From: Algoriphagus sp. A40
Lineage (GTDB): Bacteria; Bacteroidota; Bacteroidia; Cytophagales; Cyclobacteriaceae
Length of the DNA: 64,000 nt
Direction of reading: 5' to 3'
Assembly: GCF_002002735.1 (NCBI RefSeq)
Contig: NZ_MUNY01000031.1
Location: 24,891-88,890, forward strand
In this document: positions 1 through 8,264 of the stretch, in pieces
How positions within the stretch are numbered: position 1 is the stretch's first letter
Layout: each line of letters opens with the position of its first letter
The notes under the pieces: generated by a model
Told to the model about the DNA's origin: nothing
What the model saw: only the letters and a program-made list of their open reading frames with translations
Database searches by the model: none
Translations under genes and position numbers: made by a program

Positions 1-543
1 TCTCATCCAAAAGGATACACCTCTGCAAGAATGGTGTCCAAAAACAAAGCTTTTTGGCAATATGGGTATATCGAGGTAAGGGCCAAACTTCCGGAAGGGG
101 TGGGAACCTGGCCCGCTATCTGGATGCTTCCTGAAGAAAACAGGCATGGAGGCTGGCCAAAAAACGGAGAAATCGACATCATGGAACATGTGGGGTATGA
201 CCCCGGAAAGGTTCATGGTACAGTTCATACCGAAGCTTTCAACCATTCCATCGGCACCCAAAAGGGAGGTCAGAAAATGGTCCCGGATTTTTCAAGTGAT
301 TTTCACACTTACTCCATTGATTGGACTGCGGAGAAAATTGACTTTTTCATAGACGGTCAAAAGTATTTCACTTTTGAAAATACCGGAAAGGATTACAAGG
401 AGTGGCCATTTGATCAGCCCTTTCACCTGATTTTGAATATAGCGGTAGGTGGAAACTGGGGTGGGGCAAAAGGTGTGGATTCAAAAATTTGGCCTCAGAG
501 GATGGAAGTGGACTTTGTAAGAGTGTATGACAAAAAACCTTGA
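1..543 (+). CDS. GH16 family beta-glucanase (5' truncated)
   Basis: The frame is open from base 1, so the N-terminus, including any signal peptide, lies outside the window and about 180 C-terminal residues remain. It carries the GH16 catalytic signature E-I-D-I-M-E at visible residues 57-62, where the two Glu act as nucleophile and acid/base. The flanking aromatic-rich strands and the ending D-F-V-R-V-Y are typical of GH16 lichenase/laminarinase-type enzymes. The family hydrolyses beta-1,3 or beta-1,3/1,4 glucans, usually outside the cell or on its surface. The ATG at 31 is internal to the conserved fold and is not the start. A hairpin terminator follows directly, so this is the last gene of its unit. 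Exact substrate cannot be told. Confidence 0.93.
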   Translation, partial: SHPKGYTSARMVSKNKAFWQYGYIEVRAKLPEGVGTWPAIWMLPEENRHGGWPKNGEIDIMEHVGYDPGKVHGTVHTEAFNHSIGTQKGGQKMVPDFSSDFHTYSIDWTAEKIDFFIDGQKYFTFENTGKDYKEWPFDQPFHLILNIAVGGNWGGAKGVDSKIWPQRMEVDFVRVYDKKP

Positions 544-556
544 TCTTGAAAAGTAA

Positions 557-590
557 TAGGGGTTCCCGGCTAAAACCGGCCTCTTTTTTT
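557..590 (+). terminator. Terminator after GH16 gene
   Basis: A CCGG-CTAAAA-CCGG hairpin, possibly extended by AGG/CCT with a bulge, is followed by a run of seven T. It sits 14 bases after the GH16 stop codon. Confidence 0.6.
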
Positions 591-649
591 GTAATGTCTA
601 AGAATGTGGCTTATTTAGAAGTCGACGTTTTCAGAATTTCCTACTACCC

Positions 650-1300
650 ATGCAAGATTTTATCCTGAGAAGAAGAAAAGTCCGTGCCCTGATCATCATC
701 GGGATTTTGTTGCTGTTGCTGTATGGCAAAAATCTCCTGGAAAGGCAATCCTTTCGGACAATCAGCCAAACTTTTACCGAGGTTTACAACGACAGATTGG
801 TTGTGGAAGGGTATATTTTTCAGATTTCCGAGAATCTCTTTCAGATCCAAAAATTGATTGACCACTGCAATATCGACTACGATTATTCCAAAGTGATCAA
901 TGAAATCACAGGGCATGAAAAGGCGATTCTGGCCATTGTGGTAGATTTTGAAGCGACAAATTTGACTGACCAGGAAGCAACCTATCTTTCAGATTTCAAA
1001 AAAATCATCGAAAACGATCTCAACATCAAAAGCTATGACCTGCTTTTTACCGATTCTTCGGGAGTAAACCGAGCACAGGTAAAAATCTACGATGATAAGA
1101 TCAGCCGGGCGCGACAGGATCTTCAGAATCTGAGCAAAATTCAAATGGAAGAAGGGGAAAAATTAATCAGCAAAGCCAAGATCCTGATCAATCGATCCCA
1201 GATATGGGCACAGTTTGAGGTGGCTTTGCTGATTATATTGGTAGTGGTGATGTTCCTGCTTTTGTTCAGAAAGTCAGAAAGCAACCGGGGAATGATTTAA
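650..1300 (+). CDS. Membrane-anchored four-helix-bundle sensor-like protein, output domain absent
   Basis: The 216-residue protein has a basic N-terminus, a membrane segment at about residues 12-29, roughly 155 mostly helical residues, and a second membrane segment at about 189-206 followed by a ten-residue tail. This matches the N-terminal half of methyl-accepting chemotaxis proteins (4HB_MCP type: TM, four-helix periplasmic bundle, TM). No HAMP, methylation or signalling domain follows; the protein stops just after TM2. It may be a small-ligand sensor working through a partner or a structural membrane protein. It stands alone between the GH16 gene and a palindromic repeat. Family assignment is inference from topology. 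Confidence 0.6.
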   Translation: MQDFILRRRKVRALIIIGILLLLLYGKNLLERQSFRTISQTFTEVYNDRLVVEGYIFQISENLFQIQKLIDHCNIDYDYSKVINEITGHEKAILAIVVDFEATNLTDQEATYLSDFKKIIENDLNIKSYDLLFTDSSGVNRAQVKIYDDKISRARQDLQNLSKIQMEEGEKLISKAKILINRSQIWAQFEVALLIILVVVMFLLLFRKSESNRGMI

Positions 1301-1329
1301 CCCGGACTATGCATTAGAATTCGTATCGA

Positions 1330-1437
1330 GGACTCAAAACGCAAAAAAATCAGTCTCTTTGCAGATCGAAGCGTAGCACCGCTACGTTGAGATCGAAAAG
1401 TGAAGCATAGCGTCTGATTTTGAAGCGGTTTGAGGCC
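1330..1437. repeat. REP-like imperfect inverted repeat with nested hairpin
   Basis: 24-nt arms at 1330-1353 and 1414-1437 are reverse complements with about five mismatches (core ctcaaa-cgc-aaaatcag). Inside, GCGTAGC-ACC-GCTACGT forms a second hairpin at about 1371-1387, and gatcgaa occurs twice. The element lies between convergent genes. Its size and nested structure resemble dispersed REP/BIME-type palindromes; no second copy is in the window. Confidence 0.6.
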
Positions 1438-1467
1438 ATAGTAGATTTTCTAATGCATATTTCGGGT

Positions 1468-2364
1468 TTAAAACTCCAAAGCGGAAAGGTATTTGGCATT
1501 AGCGGCGGCAGCTTCCATGGGAGTGCCGGTAGGAAACCTTTCCTGCTCCACAATGAAGTACTCCATTCCCAATCCCTGAGATTGCTTGATCAGATCCGCG
1601 TAAGGAATTTCTCCGGCACCCAAAAGAACACCTCTTTGATGTGGATCGCCTGTTCCTGCCTCAGCATCTTTTAGATGGCAAAGTCTGAATCTGCCCGGAT
1701 ATTTGGCAAGGTATTCTGCCGGTTTGGCATTGGCGACATGGACCCAGTAAATGTCCATTTCAAAATCCACCAAAGCTGGATCGGTATTGTCCATCAGAAT
1801 GTCCTGTGGGGTTGCTCCTTCTTGAGTGACAAAGGTGTAGTCATGGTTATGGTAAGCAAACCTGATTCCATGGGCTTTCAGTTTTTCGCCGATTTGGTTA
1901 AATTCATCCGCTTTTTTCTTGTAGTCATCGAGGGATTTTTGGGGTCCTATCCAAGGGCAGATCAGGTATTTCATGCCTACTTCCGCGGCTTGGGCCGCCT
2001 GCACATCGAGATTTTCAAAAACATTGGCATGAGAAGCCACCATACTCACACCTGTTTCATTCATTAAAGTTGTGAATTCGGCAGGCTGCATGCCCCAAAG
2101 GATGCCTTTCCCGCCGTCAAATCCTTCGAACTGCTTGTAACCATAGCCAGCCAAAGCCCTCATAGTGGCTTGGGCATCCAACGCCATGTCTTCTTTGACC
2201 GAGTAAAGCTGGATTCCAAAATTGCTTAGTTTGGATTTGGTTTCAGGGGCATCAGCAATAGCCTCTTCTTTTTTTGGTGCTGCGCAAAACTGCAAGGGCA
2301 TAAATGCCGCTCCCATCCCGAGCATCGCGCCCATTTGAATGAATTTTCTTCGTTGGTTTTTCAT
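1468..2364 (-). CDS. Secreted sugar phosphate isomerase/epimerase-like TIM barrel
   Basis: The 298-residue protein starts with a Tat-like signal (RRKF at residues 5-8, then a hydrophobic run). Cys27 may be a non-ideal lipobox. The mature part has the xylose-isomerase-like TIM-barrel pattern: GIQLYSV at strand 1, YHNHDY, a D-E-M-D-x-Y-W metal-binding stretch and a late C-H-L-K-D-A. Such secreted AP-endonuclease-2-type barrels often act as isomerases, epimerases or lyases on keto sugars, using a divalent metal. It is the last gene of the minus-strand dehydrogenase operon but follows a terminator hairpin, so it may be expressed at lower level. The substrate is unknown; a 3-keto-sugar is inferred from context. 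Confidence 0.85.
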   Translation of the reverse strand: MKNQRRKFIQMGAMLGMGAAFMPLQFCAAPKKEEAIADAPETKSKLSNFGIQLYSVKEDMALDAQATMRALAGYGYKQFEGFDGGKGILWGMQPAEFTTLMNETGVSMVASHANVFENLDVQAAQAAEVGMKYLICPWIGPQKSLDDYKKKADEFNQIGEKLKAHGIRFAYHNHDYTFVTQEGATPQDILMDNTDPALVDFEMDIYWVHVANAKPAEYLAKYPGRFRLCHLKDAEAGTGDPHQRGVLLGAGEIPYADLIKQSQGLGMEYFIVEQERFPTGTPMEAAAANAKYLSALEF

Positions 2365-2375
2365 AATTTCTTGAA

Positions 2376-2406
2376 AGAAAAAGCCTGCCTCCGGAGAGGC
2401 AGGCTT
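2376..2406 (-). terminator. Intra-operon terminator before the TIM-barrel gene
   Basis: An 11-bp perfect stem AAGCCTGCCTC / GAGGCAGGCTT with a CGGA loop (2381-2406) is followed on the minus strand by TTTTTCTTTC. It lies after the GMC small-subunit gene and before the next gene of the same strand, so it should attenuate rather than end the operon. Confidence 0.8.
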
Positions 2407-2424
2407 AATTTAAAATTGAGGTTT

Positions 2425-2985
2425 TTATGCCCAGGCTTTGTCGCCTTTCTTGTAATCCACACAGGCATCAAATCGACCAGGGGTTTCAATATATCTCAGC
2501 GCTTGAGTTGCTCCGATTTCTGAAGTGAAATATCCCAACACCGTCAGGTCCCGCAGCATATTGATCACGATTGGCTCTCTGGCGTCTCCACTTGCTTTGA
2601 ATTTTTCCTGCATCCCATTCAGGAATGCAAGTCGGTCCTCTGCACTGGCCTCCATAAAGTCAGCTCCTTTTTCAGCTTTGAAGTCCGTGCTTAACTTATT
2701 CAATCCATCGATAAACGCTTTTTGCTGGTCTGCATCGTAACAATCTTTGACCATCATCTGCATGAATTCACCGATTTTGGTGGCCTTAGCACCAGGAGTA
2801 TCGGTGGTAGGAATGATGGTTTCACCGATCTCATCCAGAAAGGCAAGATCCTCCGGAGTGAAATTCAGGTCCTTGAGCTGTCGCTCTGGTGAGCAACCGG
2901 TGAGAAGGGCTGTGGCACCGATCATGGTACCTCCCATCATCAGGACGACGCTTTTCAGGGCGTCTCTTCTATTCATTACTGTCAT
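2425..2985 (-). CDS. Gluconate 2-dehydrogenase subunit 3 family protein (GMC small subunit)
   Basis: The 186-residue protein has a Tat motif (N-R-R-D at residues 5-8), a hydrophobic segment and a lipobox L-L-T-G-C with Cys31. This points to Tat export and lipid anchoring. The mature part (F-T-P-E-D, G-E-T-I-I-P-T-T-D-T-P-G) matches the gluconate 2-dehydrogenase subunit 3 family, the small partner that carries signal-less GMC flavoproteins to the periplasm. It starts 12 bases after the GMC stop codon, and an in-frame Met4 just before N-R-R-D is a second possible start. The partner is almost surely the GMC oxidoreductase upstream. Confidence 0.92.
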   Translation of the reverse strand: MTVMNRRDALKSVVLMMGGTMIGATALLTGCSPERQLKDLNFTPEDLAFLDEIGETIIPTTDTPGAKATKIGEFMQMMVKDCYDADQQKAFIDGLNKLSTDFKAEKGADFMEASAEDRLAFLNGMQEKFKASGDAREPIVINMLRDLTVLGYFTSEIGATQALRYIETPGRFDACVDYKKGDKAWA

Positions 2986-2997
2986 GTCTTTCTCAGA

Positions 2998-4677
2998 TTA
3001 GAGGTTCATCTTTTTCAATTCATCCACTGCGAAAGCTGCCGCTCTGGCAGTAAGCGCCATGTAAGTCAAAGACGGGTTTTGCGCTGCAGCAGAAGTCATA
3101 CATGCTCCATCGGTCACAAACACGTTTTTAGCTTCCCACACCTGATTATTGCCATTGAGGACAGACGTTTTTGGATCCCGACCCATACGGGCAGTGCCCA
3201 TTTCGTGGATTCCCTGACCAAAGGTGTACCCATTGTCATAGGTATTTACATTTTTGAATCCGGCAACTTCAAGCATTTCAGCAGCATCGGCCATCATATC
3301 TTTTCGCATGTTGAGCTCATTTTGTTTGATCTCTGCGTTCATGACCAGGGCTTCCATGCCCCATTTGTCTTTGACAGTGTCAGAAAACTTAATGGTGTTT
3401 TCGTGGTAAGGAAGGATTTCTCCGAAAGCAGTGATACCCATTGACCAAGGCCCTGGTTCAGTCAATGCATCTTTCATCGGAGCGCCAAAGCCCAATTCGG
3501 CTACGTCTCTGCTCCATCCGCTTCTGCTTGCCCCACCCTGGTAGCCAAATCCACGGATGTAATCCCGTTTTTCACCGTTGAGGTTTCTGAATCTTGGAAT
3601 GTAAAGTCCGGTAGGTCTTCTACCAAAATAATACTTGTCTTCAAAGCCTTCGTAAGTTCCGCTGGCTCCCAATCTGAAATGGTGATCCATCACGTTGTGC
3701 CCCAATTCGCCAGAGCTGGAACCCAAACCTCCCGGCCAAATGTCTGTTGCAGTTCTCATCAGGATTGCAGTTGAATTGAATGCAGAAGCGCAGAGGAATA
3801 CGATTTTTGCATCATATTCCACAGTTTGGTTGGTCTCGGCATCAAGTACTTCTACTCCGGTTGCTTTTTTAGTGTCTTTGTCATAGATCAAGCGACGGAC
3901 GATGGACCAAGGCCGAAGGGTTAGGTTGCCGGTCGCTTGTGCAGCAGGAAGCGTTGAAGCCTGAGTGCTGAAATAGCCTCCAAAAGGACAACCTAATGAG
4001 CACTTGTTTCTGTATTGACAACCAGGACGTCCAGGAAGTGGTTGGGTGATGTTTGCAGGACGGCCAATGGTCCAAGTCCTGGCACCTTTGTAGTGTTCTT
4101 TGATTTTAGCAGCACCTGCCTCTTCCACGCAGTTCATCGGCATGGGTGGTTGGAATTCTCCGTCAGGAAGAATGTCCAATCCGTCTTTTGAACCGGATAC
4201 TCCGATGAATTTTTCCACATAGCTATACCAAGGCGCAATTTCATTGTATCGGATCGGCCAGTCTACAGCGATTCCGTCTTTAGCATTGGCTTCAAAGTCA
4301 ACATTTGCCCAGCGATAGGATTGTCTACCCCAAAGTAGGGATCTACCGCCTAATTGATAGCCTCTAAACCAGGTGAATGGTTTCTCCTCAATGTAAGGAG
4401 AGTCACTTTCGTGAGCCCACCAGTCCAAATTCAGTTCATTTAGAACATAATCTCTCTTTAGGCTTGGGTGGTTTTCCAGATGTTCTTGAGTTCTTCTTCC
4501 TCTGTGGGGCACTTCCCAAGGGGATAGAGTAGCAGATTTGTAATCTTTCACGTGTTCGACCATTGGTCCTCTCTCCAGGAGCAATACTTTCAGTCCCTTC
4601 TCCGTCAGTTCCTTAGCGGCCCATCCGCCGCTAATTCCAGACCCAACTACGATTGCGTCATACGCTTCATTTGCCAT
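2998..4677 (-). CDS. GMC family oxidoreductase, candidate glycoside 3-dehydrogenase
   Basis: The 559-residue flavoprotein has an FAD-binding G-S-G-I-S-G-G fold at residues 12-18. The C-terminal catalytic pair is the His of H-E-M-G-T-A-R-M-G and the Asn of A-A-A-Q-N-P-S-L-T. It has no signal peptide and is likely co-exported with the adjacent Tat-signal small subunit. A Cys-rich stretch (C-Q-Y-R-N-K-C-S-L-G-C) is the pattern seen in gluconate/sorbose/glucoside dehydrogenases of this type, which oxidise a sugar hydroxyl and pass electrons to cytochrome c. Neighbouring cytochrome c, DUF1080 and TIM-barrel genes favour oxidation at C3 of a glucoside. The C3 position is inference from context, not visible in the protein. 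Confidence 0.93.
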   Translation of the reverse strand: MANEAYDAIVVGSGISGGWAAKELTEKGLKVLLLERGPMVEHVKDYKSATLSPWEVPHRGRRTQEHLENHPSLKRDYVLNELNLDWWAHESDSPYIEEKPFTWFRGYQLGGRSLLWGRQSYRWANVDFEANAKDGIAVDWPIRYNEIAPWYSYVEKFIGVSGSKDGLDILPDGEFQPPMPMNCVEEAGAAKIKEHYKGARTWTIGRPANITQPLPGRPGCQYRNKCSLGCPFGGYFSTQASTLPAAQATGNLTLRPWSIVRRLIYDKDTKKATGVEVLDAETNQTVEYDAKIVFLCASAFNSTAILMRTATDIWPGGLGSSSGELGHNVMDHHFRLGASGTYEGFEDKYYFGRRPTGLYIPRFRNLNGEKRDYIRGFGYQGGASRSGWSRDVAELGFGAPMKDALTEPGPWSMGITAFGEILPYHENTIKFSDTVKDKWGMEALVMNAEIKQNELNMRKDMMADAAEMLEVAGFKNVNTYDNGYTFGQGIHEMGTARMGRDPKTSVLNGNNQVWEAKNVFVTDGACMTSAAAQNPSLTYMALTARAAAFAVDELKKMNL

Positions 4678-4702
4678 AATAATGGGTATTTTGGATTAAT
4701 TT

Positions 4703-5578
4703 TTACACATCACAAACTTGCACGGCATGAGCTAGTGCAGCGATTTTGTCCTCAGATTTCGGAATAAATTCATGGGAAACAAATCCGGTGTAGCCTGTAG
4801 CCACTATTGCCTTCATGACAGCCGGATAGTTGATTTCCTGATTTTCATCGAGTTCATTACGGCCCGGGTTTCCTGCGGTATGGTAATGTCCGAAATACTG
4901 ATGGTTGGTTTGAATGCTCCGGATAAGGTCCCCCTCGTCGATTTGCATGTGGTAGATGTCGAACAGTAATTTGAAGTTTTCGCTTCCGACCAATTTGCAG
5001 AGTTCCACACCCCATGGAGAGAGATCGCACATGTAGTCTTTGTGGTTCACTTTGCTGTTCAACAGCTCCATCTGAATGATCACGCCGTGTTTTTCGGCGA
5101 CTCCAATGATTTTTTTTAGACCTTCCGCGCAATTTTTCATTCCCACTTCATCGTCCATCCCATTGCGGTTTCCTGAGAAGCAGATGAGGTTTTTATAGCC
5201 GTATTTGGCTACTTCCGGAATCAATTCGGTGTAGTTTTTAATCAATTGCTCATGGTACTGGGGATCATTCCAGCCTTTTGGAATTCCTAGTTCGGCGCCA
5301 TTACACATGGAGCATTCGACGCCGTGGGTCTTGAGGGTATCCCAGCCTTTTGGGCCTACCAAGTCGATGGCATTGAATCCGATTTTTTTCACAGCTACGC
5401 ATAGCTCGTCCAAACTCAGGGAAGGCATTGTCCAGGCACACACGCCATGTTTGATATTGCCTTTAAGTTGAAGAGGGGCTTGGCCGTCTTTCCAGTCGAA
5501 AGCGGTCAATGTGCCCATCGCAGCCCCTCCAAGTAACATTTTCTTAAAGGAGGATCTTCTGCTTGAGTCAAAATTCAT
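4703..5578 (-). CDS. Secreted hydroxypyruvate isomerase-like TIM barrel
   Basis: The 291-residue protein has a twin-arginine-like N-terminus (S-R-R-S-S-F-K-K) and a short hydrophobic stretch. The barrel carries the hydroxypyruvate isomerase-family pattern: H-G-V-C-A-W near strand 1, M-E-L-L-N-S, a L-L-F-D-I-Y-H-M metal-site motif, G-H-Y-H-T-A-G-N-P-G-R-N-E and a late S-H-E-F. The real activity in such loci is unlikely to be hydroxypyruvate isomerisation. A role in isomerising or cleaving a keto-sugar in the periplasm is inferred. It lies 25 bases before the GMC gene and 13 bases after the MFS gene in one operon. Confidence 0.88.
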   Translation of the reverse strand: MNFDSSRRSSFKKMLLGGAAMGTLTAFDWKDGQAPLQLKGNIKHGVCAWTMPSLSLDELCVAVKKIGFNAIDLVGPKGWDTLKTHGVECSMCNGAELGIPKGWNDPQYHEQLIKNYTELIPEVAKYGYKNLICFSGNRNGMDDEVGMKNCAEGLKKIIGVAEKHGVIIQMELLNSKVNHKDYMCDLSPWGVELCKLVGSENFKLLFDIYHMQIDEGDLIRSIQTNHQYFGHYHTAGNPGRNELDENQEINYPAVMKAIVATGYTGFVSHEFIPKSEDKIAALAHAVQVCDV

Positions 5579-5591
5579 AGTTATTTGGGGT

Positions 5592-6818
5592 TTAATGGTG
5601 AGGCTTAGTTTTTTCTTCTTTGAAAAAAGAAATGAAAAATAGTAAAACCAATACGGAAATGCCAGCAGGAATCAGCCAAATTGATTTCCATGCATGAAGT
5701 CCGGTCGGATCGAGGTAATAATCGGAGATTTGGCCTGCTGCCCAAAATCCAATTAGCATCCCGATGCCATAGGTAGCAAGGGTGATGAGGCCCTGGGCGG
5801 AGGATTTGAATTTTTCACCGGCATGAGCATCGGTGTAGATCTGCCCGCTCACAAAGAAAAAATCGTAGCAAATTCCGTGGAGGATGATCCCGGTCATGAG
5901 CATCCACATTCCCGTGTCTGCATCACCCAAGGCAAAAAAGACATATCGGAAAGCCCAGGCTAGCATCGCTACCACCAAAGTCTTTTTCAGTCCAAACCGG
6001 TAAAAAAATATCGGAAGTGCAAGCATAAACACAACTTCGGAGACTTGCCCAAGTGCCATTTTTCCTGTCGAGTTTTCTACGCCGATCTCTGTGAAAAATG
6101 GACTTGCATTTTGGTAATAAAAGGCCAGCGGAATACAGATCAGGACCGAGGAAAGGAAGAAAATGGCATAATTGCGGTCTTTCAGCAATGCCAAAGCATC
6201 CAATCCCAAGGCCTCAGAAAGTCTAAATTCCCCGGTAGATTTTGCTTTGGGCGGAGTAGCTGGCAGGGTGAAACTGTAAAGCCCTAAGCAAGCTGAAACG
6301 AAGGCTGCCATGATCCAGGTGTTTTTGAGGAGGCCCTCCGCAAGCCCCGACTGGCTGTCCCAGGCCAAATAGGAGATGAGCATCCCGGCCGAAACCCAGC
6401 CGATCGTGCCCCAAACCCGGATTACCGAAAACTCCTTTGCAGGATCCTTCATTTGGTTGAAGGAGATGGAGTTGACCAGCGCCAGGGTAGGCATAAACAG
6501 GATCATGTATCCCAACAATACCGGAAAGAAACCCGAAAAGTCTGTGGAGGAATAAAGGAGATACATCAGGCCGGCTCCCAACAAATGGATGGTCCCTAGG
6601 ATTCGCTGGGCGTGAAAATACCTGTCGGCAATCAGCCCTACTATAAAAGGCGCTATTATCGCACCAAAGGACTGCGTGGAAAATGCCAAAGAAATTTGCT
6701 GGTCTTTTGCCTGAAGGTTATTTGCCAGAAATGTCCCCAAAGTCACAAACCAAGATCCCCAAACAAAAAACTCCAGAAACATCATCAGGGAAAGACGGAA
6801 CTTGGTAAGGAAATTCAT
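5592..6818 (-). CDS. MFS transporter, nucleoside:H+ symporter (NupG-like) family
   Basis: The 408-residue protein is almost wholly hydrophobic with about twelve membrane segments. It begins F-R-L-S-L-M-M-F-L-E-F-F-V-W-G-S-W-F, typical of the nucleoside/H+ symporter family of the major facilitator superfamily. G-L-I-A-D-R-Y-F follows in the loop between helices 2 and 3. In Bacteroidota this family often lies beside sugar oxidoreductases and probably imports sugars or sugar derivatives rather than nucleosides. As first gene of the minus-strand operon it likely imports the product of the periplasmic dehydrogenase system. Substrate is not readable from sequence. Confidence 0.88.
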   Translation of the reverse strand: MNFLTKFRLSLMMFLEFFVWGSWFVTLGTFLANNLQAKDQQISLAFSTQSFGAIIAPFIVGLIADRYFHAQRILGTIHLLGAGLMYLLYSSTDFSGFFPVLLGYMILFMPTLALVNSISFNQMKDPAKEFSVIRVWGTIGWVSAGMLISYLAWDSQSGLAEGLLKNTWIMAAFVSACLGLYSFTLPATPPKAKSTGEFRLSEALGLDALALLKDRNYAIFFLSSVLICIPLAFYYQNASPFFTEIGVENSTGKMALGQVSEVVFMLALPIFFYRFGLKKTLVVAMLAWAFRYVFFALGDADTGMWMLMTGIILHGICYDFFFVSGQIYTDAHAGEKFKSSAQGLITLATYGIGMLIGFWAAGQISDYYLDPTGLHAWKSIWLIPAGISVLVLLFFISFFKEEKTKPHH

Positions 6819-7063
6819 AGGCTGTTTTTGGGGTGGAAAAATGGAAATTGTTACCTGAAATTTAGAATTTGGGCTTTTTGCTGTATTTTAAGCATCTCCT
6901 TTGAGATTCCGAAGAAAGGGGCTTAAAAGTTTTGTCAAAGCCATTCATAACCCAATGTGACAACTGATCATATTCTAATATCCTAACTCTCCGGAACTCC
7001 GAAATTTCCATTCTGATCGTTAATTTTCAACTCAAATAACCTAATAAACTAATCTTTTGACCG
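6819..7063. promoter_or_regulatory. Divergent promoter region of the keto-sugar locus
   Basis: These 245 AT-rich bases separate the MFS operon (minus) from the Gfo/Idh operon (plus) and must carry both promoters. I see no perfect TTTG / TAnnTTTG pair on either strand and no clear operator palindrome, so exact sites are not assigned. The shared region suggests joint regulation of both arms. Confidence 0.5.
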
Positions 7064-8233
7064 ATGTCAACAGCTAAAAAATTGAAACTCGGACTTGTAG
7101 GCGGTGGGCCGGGTTCTTTTATCGGTGCGATCCACTTAAACGGAGCACTGATGGACGGGATGTTCGAACTGGTATGTGGTTCATTCAGTTCCAATTCGGC
7201 CAAATCCCAACAACGGGGAGAAGAACTCATGCTTGATCCCACAAGAGTATATGGCACCTATGATGAGATGTACGAAAAAGAATCCCAACTCCCTGAAGGA
7301 ATCCGGATGGATGTCGTGGCAATCGTGACGCCTAATAATGTACATTTTGATCCGACAATGAAGGCCTTGAAAAGTGGATTTCACGTGGCCCTTGACAAGC
7401 CAATGACGCTGAATTATCAAGAAGCCAAAGAGTTGTATCATATCGTCAAAAATTCAGACAGACGCTTTTTGTTGACTCATACCTATTCCGGGTATCCGAT
7501 GATCAAGCAGGCCAAACAGATGATCGCAGAAGGCCAAATCGGCAAGGTGCGCAAAGTCTATGTCGAATACCCACAGGGCTGGCTTTACAAACTTTTGGAA
7601 ACTGAAAACAACAAACAAGCCGAATGGAGAACAGATCCTGCCAGAAATGGGCTCGCTGGATGCATGGGAGATATTGGAACCCATGCTTTTCACATGGCGG
7701 AATACATTACAGGAGAGAAAGTGGCCCAGCTTTGCGCGGATTTATACATCAAAATCGACGGTCGACCGATCGATGATGACGGTGTAGTGTTGCTTCGATT
7801 TGAAAACGGAGCATCAGGGGTATTGATGGCTTCGCAGACAGATACAGGTTGTGAAAACAACCTGAAGGTTCGGGTTTATGGAGAGAAAGGCGGCCTGGAA
7901 TGGGAGCAGGAACTCAATAATTCCCTGACGGTTCGAATTCCAAATCAGCCACCCCAGATTTTCAGAGCTGGTACCGGTTACCTAGGATCTTTGGCCCAGG
8001 AAAATACTCGAACTCCCGCAGGACATCCGGAAGGTTATGTGGAGGCATTTGGAAACTTATACCGAAATTTCGCCCGCTGCATTTATGCTGACCGGGAAGG
8101 CCAAAAGCCCAAGTGGGAATGGGAAGATTATCCGGGAATCGAAGACGGAATTCGCGGGATGGCCTTTATTGATCACGTGCTCGCAAGCACAAAGTCCGAT
8201 TTAAAATGGACTCCTTTTATTGTAGAAAAATAA
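7064..8233 (+). CDS. Gfo/Idh/MocA family NAD(P)-dependent oxidoreductase
   Basis: The 389-residue protein starts with a Rossmann fold (G-L-V-G-G-G-P-G-S at residues 10-18), with no signal peptide, so it is cytoplasmic. D-K-P at 111-113 corresponds to the family's E-K-P motif with the catalytic-site lysine. G-D-I-G-T-H-A-F-H supplies the usual catalytic His. The family reduces or oxidises sugars, inositols and keto-sugars with NAD(P). As first gene of the plus arm, opposite the transporter, it probably handles the imported keto-sugar, for example reducing a 3-keto group. That role is inference. Confidence 0.93.
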   Translation: MSTAKKLKLGLVGGGPGSFIGAIHLNGALMDGMFELVCGSFSSNSAKSQQRGEELMLDPTRVYGTYDEMYEKESQLPEGIRMDVVAIVTPNNVHFDPTMKALKSGFHVALDKPMTLNYQEAKELYHIVKNSDRRFLLTHTYSGYPMIKQAKQMIAEGQIGKVRKVYVEYPQGWLYKLLETENNKQAEWRTDPARNGLAGCMGDIGTHAFHMAEYITGEKVAQLCADLYIKIDGRPIDDDGVVLLRFENGASGVLMASQTDTGCENNLKVRVYGEKGGLEWEQELNNSLTVRIPNQPPQIFRAGTGYLGSLAQENTRTPAGHPEGYVEAFGNLYRNFARCIYADREGQKPKWEWEDYPGIEDGIRGMAFIDHVLASTKSDLKWTPFIVEK

Positions 8234-8264
8234 TTTTTGATAACAATTCAAACCCTTAACTCCT

